Positions 35,641-47,796 of a stretch of 64,000 nt of DNA are shown piece by piece (within the stretch, counting starts at the first letter, position 1; every line of letters starts with the position of its first letter). Under the pieces are notes generated by a model. That model did no database searches. It saw nothing but the letters and a program-made list of their open reading frames with translations, and had not been told where the DNA came from. Both the position numbers and the translations under genes were made by a program. This stretch comes from Larix kaempferi (taxonomy: Eukaryota > Streptophyta > Pinopsida > Pinales > Pinaceae): positions 5,952,001 through 6,016,000 of the forward strand of contig BSBM01000442.1 in the NCBI GenBank assembly GCA_027924585.1, given 5' to 3'.

Positions 35641-36330
35641 ATTACCAATATATGCACCAATGTATATATTAGCAGTGTATATATCAATATATACACCAGT
35701 GTATATACAAGTATATACTATACTGTGTATACCAGTATATACACTAGTGTATATTACTAAATGTATACCAGTATATACACTAGTATATATTACTAAATGT
35801 ATGTACTAGTATATATACCAATGTGTATACTAGTGTATACACTTGTGTTTATACCAATATATGCACCTAGTATATAAATTGGTGTATATACTAGTATATA
35901 CACTAGTTGGGTACGATGTATATACCAATATATATACACTAGTGTATACATACCGGTATATACACCAGTATACACCAATATATACACTTGTATATACACC
36001 AGTGTATACACTTGTATATACACCAGTGTAAATACATTGGTGTATATACTGGTATATACATTGGTATATATATTAGGTTTGGAATATTAGGATCAATAAC
36101 AACTCTCATACCCATGCACTGTATCCATGAATAAAAGGCAGGTGAATCCAAAAACATGGAACACAACGTGGGTGTGTCAATCATACATCATACATAGTGT
36201 GCCAAATATTTGTATATACACTAAAATATGCACTAGTCTCTATACACTAGAATATATGTACTAGAATATACATATGAGTATATACATTGGTGTATATACT
36301 GTACTGTACACTAGGCATTAGTATACGACT
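35640..36330. repeat. TATATAC / ACTAGT palindromic minisatellite, block A1
   Basis: Short units alternate GTATATAC with a variable 4-6-base linker (CAGT, TAGT, CAAT, TTGG), often forming perfect palindromes such as GTATATACTAGTATATAC or TATACACTAGTGTATA. ORFs in all frames (VYIPVYTLVY-type) are repeat artefacts. The block ends with a unique tail (36070-36230) that is duplicated in block A2. Confidence 0.92.
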
Positions 36331-36499
36331 ACCCTGTCATAGACCAGGTCATTTTGTATACCACTATACAAACTTAGTTGTTGGTACAAACCTCTAACTA
36401 CAAATAATGCCAAGGAATAACTCATCAAACGTAAGGTAATTCTTATTTTACACTAAAAATGAGAAAATAATGGATGCCATTAGTATTAGAAGTGATCAT

Positions 36500-36950
36500 G
36501 ACTAGTGTATATTATTAAATGTATGTACCAATATATTATACACTAGTGTATATACCAATGTGTATACCAGTGTATACACTAATGTATATACCAGTATATA
36601 CATTGGTTGGGTACGGTGTATATACCAATACATATACACTACTGTATATGTACCAGTATATACACTAGTGTATACGTATCGGTATATACATCAGTGTATA
36701 TACATTGGTGTATATACTGGTATATACATTGGTATATATACTAGGTTTGGAATATCAGGATCAATAACAACTCTCATACCCATGCATTGTATCCATGAAT
36801 AAAAGGCAGGTGAATCCAAAAGCAAGGAACACAACATGGGTGTGTCAATCATACATCATACATAGTGTGCCAAATATTTGTATATACACTAAAATTTGCA
36901 CTAGTCTGTATACACTAGAATATACATATGAGTATATACTAGTCGATTTG
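36500..36950. repeat. Palindromic minisatellite, block A2 with duplicated tail
   Basis: The same GTATATAC-based units occur at 36505-36735. They are followed by a roughly 230-bp tail that matches the tail of A1, offset by about 660-670 bp (GGATCAATAACAACTCTCAT, GGCAGGTGAATCCAAAA, ACATAGTGTGCCAAATATT). The array and its flank were therefore duplicated together. Confidence 0.9.
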
Positions 36951-37640
36951 CGTTTGAGAGAAGGAGGAGGCAAGCCACTTCACAATTCGGATAAAATTGA
37001 AGGTGGGTGGCAAGATTTACTAGTTTGTTAATTCCTTTTGAATTTTTCGTTATTGTGTTTGCTAACTTACTAGTTTTTGTTTTTTTTAAACCAATTTAAT
37101 AAAATCTGTTACATGTATTAAAAAACAAATAATTAAATTGATTAATTAAATTTTGAAATTGAACTGTTTTGTTCTTAACAGAGCGCACAAACCCAGACAC
37201 AAATCCCAATCCAAACCAAAATCCAGACACAAACCCAAACCCAAACCAAAATCTAGACACAAACCCACACACGGAGGAGGAACATGACCGTAATTTTGAG
37301 ATTCTGGCTTGTTTGGGTTCATTGAGGCGCCTTAGCTCACTCTTTGGGGGGGGAACACTTAAGACAATCTTTAGCTGAGGCATTAGAATCCATAACAAAT
37401 ACAATTGCCAATGCCTAGGGAGCACTGTACAACATTAGCTCGTACAGAGATTCCCAGAGGCAATACTATTCCACTGGGTTAGCTACAAAGATGTCAAAAA
37501 ATTAAAAATAACCAAAGACCAATTGTTTTCCTTATTTCGGGACCCCAGCATCGGATTGGTTCCACCCACCAGTCGACCACACATTTCCATAGACTGGTGC
37601 GTGGAACCAAATATTAAAGCCAATTGGAAGGCTTTACGGA
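36951..37640. other. Unique spacer between arrays A and B
   Basis: No gene. Positions 37185-37270 hold a short AC-rich tandem repeat (GACACAAACCCAAACCC-like, about 26-30 bp units). The rest is ordinary. Confidence 0.6.
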
Positions 37641-40010
37641 AGTTTCCAATATGAAAGCTTCTGTATATACACTTTCATATATACACAACTTCCCTATATG
37701 CGCAATGCATATACGAAAGTTGTTGCGCATATACAGAATCCAATGTATATACAGAATTCAATGCATATACAGAAGCAGCTGCGCATATATGAAAGCTTCC
37801 GCATATGCGCAGCTTTTATACATGCACTTCGCATATACGGAATATGGAAGCTTCCGTATATACGCAACTGCTTACGTATATGTGCAGCTTCTGTACATGC
37901 ACTTCGCATATACGGAAGCTTCCGTACATGCGCTGCGCATATATAGAAGCTACACATATACGTAAGCAGTTGCGTATATACGGAAGCTTCCGTATATACG
38001 CAATTGCTTCTGTATATGCGCAGCTTCCGTATATGCGGAAGGCATATACAGAAGCTGTTGCGCATATACATAAGCTTCCGTAAATGCGCACGCATATGCA
38101 CATTACGGAAGCTTCCGTATATGCGCAACAACTTCTGTATATACGCAACTACGCATAAGCTACGTAGCTGCACATATACAGAACCTTCTCTATATATGCA
38201 GCTTCCGTATATGTGCAAGGCATATAGGAAAGCTGTTGCGCATATACGGAAGCCAACGCATATATTTTCACCAAATACACATATACGGAAGCTTCCGTAT
38301 ATGCGCTGCGCATTCCGTATATGCGCAACAGCTTCTGTATATGCCTTGCGCATATACAGAAGCTACACATATACAGAAGAAACTGTGTATATACGGAAGC
38401 TTCTGTATATTCGCATCTTCCGTATATGCGTTGCGCATATATAGAAGCTTCTAGTGCAACAACTTCCATATATGCGATGCGCATATACAGAAGCTTCCGT
38501 ATATGCGTAGCTTCTGTATATGTGCTGCACATATACGGAAGCTTTTGTATATGCGCAACAACTTTCCTATATATATGCGCAACAAATTCTGTATATTCGA
38601 AAGCTATTGTGCATATATGGAAGCAGCTGCGTATATACGGAAGCTTCCATATATACACAACTGCGCATACGGAAGTTTCTGTATATATGCTTTCATATAT
38701 ACACAACTTTCGTATATGCGCAAGGCATATACGGAAGTTGTTGCACATATACGAAAGCTTCCATAAATGCGCAACGCATATACGAAAGTTTCCATATATG
38801 TACAACAACTTTTGTATATACGCAACTACGCATATACAAAAGCTTCTGTATATACGCAGCTGCGCATATACAGAAGCTTCTGTATATACACTTCTGTATG
38901 TATGCAGCTTCTGTATATGCGCAAGGCATATACGGAAGCTATTGCGCATATACGGAAGCTTCTGTGTATGCGCAGCGCATATATGGAAGTTGTTGCGCCA
39001 GAAGCTTCCGTATATGCGCAACGTATATACGGAAGATGCGCATATACGGAAGCTTCCATATATATACAATTCCTTCCATATATGTGCAGCTTCCGTATAT
39101 GTACAAGGCATATACAGAAGTTGTTACGCATATATGGAAGCTTCCGTATATGCACAGCTACTTTATATACGCTGCGCATATATGGAATCGTCCGTATATG
39201 TACAACAGTTTCTGTATATGCCTTGCACATATACGAAAGCTGCATATATATAAAAGAAACTGTGTATATATGGAAGCTTCCGTATATGCGCATCTTCCAT
39301 ATATGCATTGTGCATATACAGAAGCTTATGGCACAACAACTTCCATATTTGCGCATATACAGAAGCTTCCGTATATGCGCATATACAAAAGCTTCCGTAT
39401 ATGTGCTGTGCATATACAAAAGCTTCTGTATATGCGCAACAACTTCCGTATATGTATATGTGCAACAAATTTCGTATATTCTGAAGCTATTGCGCATATA
39501 CGGAAACAGCTGCATATATACGAAAGCTTCCAGATATACACAGCTGCACATATACGGAAGCTTCTGTATATACCCTTTCACATATACACAGCTTTTGTAT
39601 ATGCACAAGACATATACGGAAGCTGTTGCACATATACAGAATCCAGCGCATATACGGAAGTAGCTGTGCATATAAGAAATCTTCCGTATATGCGCAGCTT
39701 CCATACATGCATTGCACATATACGGAAGCTTTCGTATGTAGGCAACTTCCATACATGCGCTGCACAAATACAGAAGCTAAACATATACAGAAGCAGCTGC
39801 ATATATACGAAAAATTCCGTATATGTGCAGCTTCCGTATATGCGCTGCGTATATACGGAAGCTTCCGTATATGTGCAACAACTTCCGTATATGCACTGCA
39901 CATATACGGAAGCTTCCGTATATGTGCTTCTTCTGTACATGCGCCGTGCATATATGTAATCTTATGTATATATGCAACTGCTTCTGTATATACGCAACAA
40001 CTTCACTAGT
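37641..40010. repeat. Inverted-unit palindromic array, block B
   Basis: About 2.4 kb is built from two reverse-complementary half-units, GCATATACGGAAG and CTTCCGTATATGC. They frequently meet to form the 26-base palindrome centred on a HindIII site (AAGCTT). Linkers are short and recurrent: GCAGC, GCAACAAC, GCTGC, GCAAG. Half-units appear dozens of times with scattered changes, mainly C/T and G/A at the CpG. Long ORFs on both strands (up to 479 codons) exist only because the half-units rarely form stops. No protein should be called. Confidence 0.95.
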
Positions 40011-40115
40011 GTACATATACCTAGTTACAAAAGAGTATATACACTAGCGTATATACTAGACAATATATATACTTGTCGATACACTAGTATATATACTAGT
40101 GTATAATCCTAGAAA
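40011..40115. repeat. Palindromic minisatellite, block A3
   Basis: Units such as TATACACTAGCGTATATACTAG and ACACTAGTATATATACTAGTG resume directly after block B. Block B is thus flanked on both sides by A-type units. Confidence 0.88.
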
Positions 40116-40228
40116 ATCATTCTTACAAATGCTCCTAATGAAGGAAAATGAAAATTAAAGACTTTATTTACAATGCAAGAGCAATGTAAAAATGATGCAA
40201 CTTCATCTAAGAATGCTTCTATATCTAA

Positions 40229-40572
40229 GAAATCTCCCCCAACCCGCTAACACACCACCGCCCCATTGGTTCGCTCTCTCACACAAACACGCACACACAT
40301 CCCTATGCATCCCCTACTACTAACCCCCCTCCTCTATCTCTCTCTATCTCCCCCTCCTCTCCCTAACCCTTACTAACCCCCTCTCTCACACTCTTTCTGC
40401 CTTGCTCCATTTACCCCCAATCTCCTAACACCCCCCTCTTTCTCTACCTCAAACTCCTTAAAACCCCCCTATCTCTACCTCTAACCCCTTAACACCCCCC
40501 CTCTCTCTCTCCCTCTAACCCTTACCACCCCCCAATCTCTCTCTCTCTCTCTAACTCCAACACCCACACTCC
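40229..40572. repeat. Pyrimidine-rich low-complexity tract
   Basis: About 340 bp dominated by C and T on the plus strand, with repeated CCCCCTCTCTCTCTC and CTAACCC or CTAACACCCCCC phrases. It could form triplex structures. Not coding. Confidence 0.9.
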
Positions 40573-43500
40573 TCACATTAATAAAATTATAAATTTACAT
40601 TACAACTAATTAACCATTTCATTATATTAAAAAGGAGGCACTACTACTAATTTGTAAAAATTCGTAATAACATAAAGATCATAATATAATAAAATAGATA
40701 TATTATTTTGAGATTTATGATTTTCTCAATCAACTTAAATTTTAAAACTAAACGTATAATCAATAATTAGAAAGAGAAAAAAGTTAAGGGATTAGCATGG
40801 TAAGAGAAACTCAATGAGCTTAATCTAAAACAAAATGTGTAAACTTAATGAATTGAACCCTAAGAAGCTATCATAGTAATGAAAAATATAATGAGCATAC
40901 TCCAACTTGCTCACAAAAATATAGTGGGGATTTTCTAGCAAAGCTATGTAGGGACCTACTCTCCCCATTTACCTAGATCACTAATATCTTTTATGGCATA
41001 GTTTGTTAGGTTTGATAATTAGTTAAATGAAGTTACTTTATGTGATAGGACATTTTATTAAGGAAAATGTTTTAAGACAAAAAAATGTTAAAATTTAAAA
41101 AGATAAATTTAAATAACAAAGTTAATCATATTTGATTTTGAAGAGTTACTATTAATTTAATATTTTCTATTGAAAAATTATTTGACAAAAAATGGATCAA
41201 TAAAATGTTTATCAAATAAAACACAATCTTATAGAAAGTTCCAATGAATAATGCATGTCCATAATAGTAAGTATCCAAAGTTACACTTTGTTATTCCTTT
41301 TAAAAATTTATGTAAATTGTGATTTTTAATCAAATTTTGACAACCTTTTAACATATGAAAAGTATATGGTCGATTTTTATTAAGTTTAAACATTAATATA
41401 TGCACACAAACACATCCTAAAATATAAATGTAAAAAATAAATTGAATATATGATATACACTCCTACTAATATTAATATTTAAATGTAAAAAAGTAAAAGT
41501 AATTTTATTAATTTAAGAATAAATAGTAATTAAAATGGCAAAGTAATTCATAAATATGTTTATCATATATGTTCAAATTTAAGATTTCAGAAAAAATCTT
41601 TTATTTTTTCATTTTTTTAACTTTTTCAAAAAGTATCAATTCTATATATTTATATTTTTATATGAATTTCATTTTAATGAAAAGAAAAAAATCGAATAAT
41701 ATTTAATTCTTTAAAACTAATGATCATATTATAATTTTTATCAGAATTTTTTTTCACAAATTTTATAATTAATATAATATTTATTAAAAAAATATTTAAC
41801 AAATTTTACTACTCATAACATTTTTTAAAAATAAATTTTATAATTAATATAATATTTATTAAAAAATATTTAACAAATTTTACAATTAATATAATATTTA
41901 TATATTTTTTAAAGTAGTTGGTAAATAGAGTTTAAGGTAGTATCTTTAGATTGCAGAATTCAATAGAAGACACAAAGACCAAAATATATTTTGAAGTAAT
42001 AAATAGTTTTTTTATAATGAATTTTTCTTATATTAATGAGATTTTTATTAAACAAGCACAGTAGTATGTTATTGTTTAATATTAAACAAAATAAGTTATT
42101 GTTTAATATTTAGGTGGTATGTTATTGTTACATAATATAAGTAGCATTAATACCGCCACTTCAAATCATATAATATAAGTGGATGTTAAGGATAATCCTA
42201 TGAATATGTATTATTTTTCTATAAATATTTTGGTAATGAAAAATGAGAATCTTTTTTATCATTTAAATTGTAGAGCATCTTTTTACATTTATATTTGCAT
42301 TTTTTTCGAGAAAAATTTATATTTTTTATATAATAACTCACATGATTATATATATTTTTAGTCATAAATAATATCTTTAATTGTTTTTTATTAAATTAAT
42401 TAAAAACCTAATTATTATATGAAGATACTTTTTGTGTGAATAAATTTTTAATCTAATACTAAAAACATAATGTTTTGGAAGCAAAATATAGTTGAAATGA
42501 ACCATGATTTTTTGCTAAAACATTTACTATATAATTATAACATAATGTTTTGGAAACAAAATACTGAACCATAGTTTGTGGCAATAAAATTTACATATGT
42601 AAATTAGTGTTAGGATAAAATAAAAGAAATAAAAAAATGGTAATGAAATCCCCTCTGTATACATACATATAAACATGCCTATATAATAAAGTGAAAGTAA
42701 ATATAAACATGTACCTATATAATAAAGTAATAAAGTGAAAGTGGATTCAATGATTGATGGTTTATTTTTTGTTCATGGAATTTGCAAGTATTTTACCTTG
42801 TGAAGATGAAACTTTTTAAAGCTTAAAGGAAGCTAGAGCATTTATTTCTATGGAATCAGAACTTGAAATTAAAATCTTCATTGAAATTTGATGTTTGAGC
42901 AATAGTTGGTATTGGAATTAGCGTTGACTTAGAGAGTCTATGTTGGAGTTAGTGTTGACTTCAACATTCTCTTAAGAAATTGTATAAAATCTCAATGGTG
43001 AGTTTGAATTCATCAAATATTCATAAATCTTTGACAAAAATTATAAAATATATTCATATTTAAACAAAGTTTATTTGTTACATTACATAAGTACAATGAT
43101 ACACAACTATTATTTAAAAAATCCATAATGATATTTAATAATTTTTTAGACTATTGAAAATACTTTAAACAATGATATATATATATATATATAAACACTT
43201 ATCCATGTAAAAAATATTCTCTTTAAAAAAACCAATACAAAATTTAAGTATGTATATATTTATTTAAAATATTAAATAACATAAACTTAAAATTTTATTA
43301 ATTATATATGAACTTAAAATATATTTATATTAATTTGTATATAATTATATTAATATATTTAAAATTAAAATTAAAATATATCAATAATAATTTATATATA
43401 TTTATATTTATATGATAAATTTATGTCTAATTAAATGAAAAAATCAAATGATTTATATAAAATTTTATGATTAAATGATTTTATTTAAAAAAGAAGAAGA

Positions 43501-44282
43501 AAACCTCACAATGTCCGCCCCATATAACTTTAGCATTATAAAATCCAAGAGAAAAACCTCACAACGACTGAACTATTAATGAACAGTATGAAAAATGAAA
43601 CTAATAACTAAATCCGAAAGCCAATGAAATCATTGTTAGAAAGAGATTTATATATTTATTTTATTTTAAATTTTAAATTAAAATAGAAATTTAATATTTA
43701 AAATATTTTATATTATTTTAATGATGATGATTCACATGTAAGAATTTAAGACGTTAATACAATGGCTTGATATATTAGAATCATCAATGAAGTTTTATCT
43801 ATTAATGTGATTTGAAAAAATTAATTATTTAAATTCGCCTTTTGAGATTATTGGGCGAATCTTTAATCTAATAATTTGGTGTTGTGAATTTTGTATCTCA
43901 AAAATGTATGCTTCATTAGAAGTTAAAGCTGGCTTGGTTTTTTGGTCATAATAAAAACTAGTTCAGCTTTATCCATCCATGTACACGAAGAAGTAGGATT
44001 GGATATCTGTACAGGACTCTGTGCTTTCATACGCAAGTGTTGCACAACAGCTGAAGTTTGTGAACTCGTTCAGTTGCACATAGTTATTTCTTATCGTAAA
44101 CCTTGATTTCTAATTTGTTTTGGGATAGAAAAGGTACATATGTTTGGACTTAAATTAGAATTGAATCTTGGTGATCGAGAAAGTAACATGTTTGGATTTT
44201 TAAATTAGAATTGAAGTGAGAAAATAACCATTTTTTTTCAACTATCCGAATACAGTTAATAAACTATCCCAGTTAAATTCAA
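40573..44282. other. Very AT-rich intergenic DNA
   Basis: No ORF with protein-like composition. Local duplications are visible, for example TTTATAATTAATATAATATTTA three times at about 41760-41900 and TTATTGTTTAATATTAAAC-type phrases near 42070. A short (TA)n run lies at about 43170. Confidence 0.65.
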
Positions 44283-44957
44283 TTAATAATCTAAAATTTC
44301 TCTATGTGAAAACAACCATTGGATCTCTTTATAAGCCTCTTTCTGCACCTGGCAATGCTTTGAATAATATCTTGACTGGTGAATAGATGCGCTAATCCTT
44401 TTAACTCTGATGATGTGCTGTGAATGTGACTGGTGTTCCTTTTTGGTACTATCCATATGATATGATTTCAGCCACATTTCAGTCATTTGGCACAGGGACT
44501 GTGGTATTTCCTCAATATGCTTCGATCCCAAGCCAAACAGAAAGGCTGAAATGTGTGCCCGCAGGGTTTTGCAATGATATCCAATGTCTCTCAAGGCTGA
44601 GATAGTCTGATCCCTTTCAAGGCTCAAAGTGTGAGTAAGAATCCTCTTAAACAAAAATACATCCCAGGGCCGAATCGTCACAGGTCCCTTGTGCTTGTAA
44701 CTGAATTCCTATTCAGAGGCTTCCAGGAGCTCTGCAAATAGAGGATGGATGAGAACGTTGACATCTATCATAAATCTCATAAGAATACATTTCCCTACCT
44801 ACACAAAAAAGGATCACTTGAAAACAATACCGTCTGAATTCTGTCTACTGCTCTCATTCTTCTCTATCTTGACAAACGCCAATGGCTGCATGGAGGAATG
44901 GATATCAGTAACTCTTTCCAGCAAGAAAATTAACTGACGCATTCTGGCTGATGAGAT
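44283..44957 (-). pseudogene. SAUR-like auxin-responsive protein, pseudogene
   Basis: One minus-strand frame runs from about 44957 to 44283. It contains the SAUR (Auxin_inducible) signature: a SSARMRQL N-terminus, a SFFV-x-VGK strand, RFMIDVNVLIHPLFAELLEASE, then EFSYKHKGPVTI and a DVFLFKRIL segment. In-frame stops interrupt it at 44814 (TGA), 44799 (TAG) and 44709 (TAG), with no frameshift, and the usual ATG is not seen (GTA at that site). The last 110 or so codons extend beyond the normal SAUR length. SAUR proteins are short, intronless, auxin-induced growth regulators that act partly by inhibiting PP2C-D phosphatases. This copy is probably dead. The family call rests on motif recognition. 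Confidence 0.72.
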
Positions 44958-45410
44958 TACGATGAAGCCAACCTTCGACAGATTTAGAAGAGCGTGGGCC
45001 CATATATGGCATACAATACTAAGCCTCTACTCATCTGCAATAGCACCCAAAAACTGCCACCTGGGTGAATACAAGGAACCCGCAAGCGTTTGTGCATTTC
45101 CTTCGAGAGCTTCGGGGTTATGTTGAATGAACAAATTCATGGAATAGCCTTTGGTCTGAAAACCAGTCGATATTCTTTCATATGGATCATCCATCGTCCA
45201 CTTAACAATGAAAAAAATTGACAAGGGTTTCTTGAACAAAACATCCAAGCAAGGACTAGTCCTTCCTTGGTGTCTGCGGTTTACAAATTCAAAATACGAA
45301 TTTGAATGTATAGTGGATCCTTAGCGCCTTTATTGAATTCAAAATTCAAACCAAGATTACATTAATGCACGCTGTATTTGTCCTATTTGTTATCCATATG
45401 GCATGCAACA
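44958..45410 (-). other. Upstream region of the SAUR pseudogene
   Basis: The same frame is open at 45027-45248 (73 codons, no ATG of note, stop TAG at 45027), so it could be 5' UTR or a diverged N-terminal extension. Further right lies TTGAATTCAAAATTC, also found on the minus strand at 29.34 kb. Confidence 0.4.
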
Positions 45411-45590
45411 TGGGACCATAGGTTCACAGACCATGCACTATTCATATGCGGATAGCTCATGGTGCATGGGACCATAGGTTCACAGACCATGCACCATTCA
45501 TTTGCGGATAGCTCATGGTGCATGGGAGTCCCGACTATAGGTTAACAGACCATGCACCATTCACATGCGGATAGATGATGGAGCACCTGT
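45411..45590. repeat. 56-bp tandem repeat with internal hairpin
   Basis: Three units begin at 45411, 45467 and 45523, an exact 56-base period (TGGGACCATAGGTTCACAG...). Each contains an inverted pair, best seen as CCATGCACCAT (from about 45487) and ATGGTGCATGG (about 45515-45525), an 11-bp stem. Confidence 0.88.
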
Positions 45591-46596
45591 CTTTTACTGG
45601 AATCCTTGCCAAAAAAAATACACACGAACGGTTATGTTATTCGTACTTGGAGATGATATGTCAGAGGCCCCTACCCCTACAGCAGACTTAATTAGTCTGC
45701 TGCCGGGTGCATATGGCTTGCCAATAAAAATCTAATGAAAATTGCAGTAGATAGTAACGAATTAAAATGCAACTAACCAAAATTCGAAGTATAGGAAATT
45801 AACTCCATGTAAATCTGCAAAAATTAAAAGAGAGACAGGAAATTAAGTACAATGTAGATCTGCAAAAATTAAGAGAGAAGGAAATATGAACCAATTAATA
45901 AATAAACTCAGTACAAATTGACAACAAGATAAACCACACATCAACAACTTCAATCAATAAATCAACTAACAATATAACAATGATTCTATACTAAGAAAAT
46001 AAACTATCTACACAAACAAAAATACAAAGCGATGCTACACCAGATGGATGGGCCCAAGCTAAAAAGAGATGTTGAACACCAATATGCAGAATCAATATTC
46101 CATTAATAAATTGGTTCAACTTACAATGTCAACAACATAGTCCCAGGAAAACAAATACAACATAAATTAGCAGCATAATTGTGCATTCCCCAGCTTATCC
46201 TCCATCCATCATGCTACTGCTAAATATTTGTACATAGAATTGAAAGGTGTGGATTACCACTGATCGCTCACAGCCACATCCATTCAAAACAAATTTCTAA
46301 AATTTAAAAAAATGGCCTCATTAAAATTCGGACATAATAGTCCGTTTGGGCGAGTTGGTGTTGAATATCTAGGTATATATCCAAAACCATTTCGAATTTT
46401 GAGAATATGGGAATATTCTGCAAGTGGGTTTTTGGTGGTTTTGTAAGGTGCCTCACCGTTTGCATGGAAATTTTTCTTGAATTTAGCATTTTGAGAAATT
46501 TTGTTAATTAATTGGAAATCATTTAACCAAGTGTTGGGGGCTACATGGGGGAGCTGGGTGAGCTTTGATGGACACCTTACCATCTAGAAGCACCCA
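45591..46596. other. Intergenic, with one short palindrome and one weak ORF
   Basis: AGCAGACT (45681-45688) and AGTCTGCT (45694-45701) form a perfect inverted repeat. A minus-strand 99-codon ORF at 46284-46583 (MVRCPSKLTQ...) has mixed composition but no recognised family, so I do not call it a gene. Confidence 0.5.
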
Positions 46597-46915
46597 GAAG
46601 ACTCATACAAGTGGAAAAATTTGAATTGGTGGGGTGAGAGTATGCCATTCATGAATGATACAGAAACTGGTACGAAAATATATAAATAAAATTCATGCAA
46701 TCATCATTAATAAAAAAAATAGCATAATCCACTTTTAATTACTAAATACATTAGAAAATCAGATATATTAACCACAATGACTTATTAAGGCTTACATGAC
46801 AGAAAATGGAGGCTTGATCACAGAAAATGGTCATATACTATAGACTTAATGCTGGAAAATGACAAATGAATATGGGACTTGTTATGCGGGAAATGTGGCA
46901 AAAATGGAGCCCAAC
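46597..46915 (-). repeat. Dispersed repeat, copy 2
   Basis: It matches 23239-23552, and here also has an extra local duplication of the GGAGGCTTGAT-ACAGAAAATGG phrase. It is probably a fragment of the same gypsy family as at 23-26 kb. Confidence 0.8.
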
Positions 46916-47796
46916 AAAACTATAGAAGAATGTAACAAGAATATCAAACTAGTCAAAGTAGAGGTAAATATTGACATATGCAAGAAGAATGTAACAAGAA
47001 TAAAAAACTAGTCAAAGCAGAGGTAAATATTGACATAAATGCATATGCAAGTGAAATAGATTCCTTAAATTTGAATAGGAGGTTGTAACATTGAGAAATT
47101 TATTTGATTGTGAATGATATTAGTGTAGCACAAATAATCGATTTTGCTCATTTGAAGTTATAAGATCATGTTTTGATGTGGTGGGGGAGGTAATGCCATT
47201 GCTATAAGATTAAGAAATGAAGCATCATAGACTACAAATTCTTTTAGAATACAATCAAGTTATAGTTCCATCCTATTGATTATAAAAAGTAGAAAAAAAA
47301 AGTTGTCTTTGACTCAAATAAAGATAAGGATAGACAATCACGGAATTCATCACTTAGTTAATAAAGAGAGTAATATATTTAGGGATATATTTTAAGAATC
47401 CTAAAGTGTGTAGAGTGCCTACGAGATTTATGAAGTCACCTTAGGAGGCAAGTGACGTTTTTCAAACCTAACACCATTAATGAGGCACGTGTGTAGGCAC
47501 ATTATCTTGAAGGACATAAGAATAAACAATATTTACTGGGAGAAAAATGACCATAGCTAGAATAACACCCAAATGATGGAAAGAAATAAGGAGAAATGTA
47601 AAGGAAAAAATATATTTGTAGTTGGAACAGAAAACCAAATCTTTAATGAGCAATGTAAGCACTATAATTATGATGTTCACAAAGAGGAGTGTTAATGGAG
47701 ATTATATCTTAAGTTGAGACCCAATTAGTCCAAACAACAACACAAGAAGAAGAAGAAGATTGTCATGGTTGTAGAGGGAGATCAAAGGGCGGATGT
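46916..47796. other. Intergenic DNA left of the large gypsy element
   Basis: A GAAGAATGTAACAAGAATA-type phrase is duplicated at about 46925-47010. No gene is seen. Confidence 0.6.

Noticed and set aside
35471-36802. Tyr/Val/Ile-rich ORFs in block A
   Set aside because: They are translations of the GTATATAC minisatellite and have no protein features.
37185-37270. Interstitial telomere repeat (AACCC-rich)
   Set aside because: The unit is not CCCTAAA and contains GACACAAA steps, so it is an unrelated short minisatellite.
37641-40010. CRISPR array
   Set aside because: Repeats are palindromic and variable, with no unique spacers of constant length, and the DNA is from a eukaryote.
37694-40016. 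Long ORFs on both strands (up to 479 codons) in block B
   Set aside because: They consist only of translated half-units (IYGSFRICA-, IRKLPYMR-like) in several frames at once, so they are by-products of the palindromic repeat.
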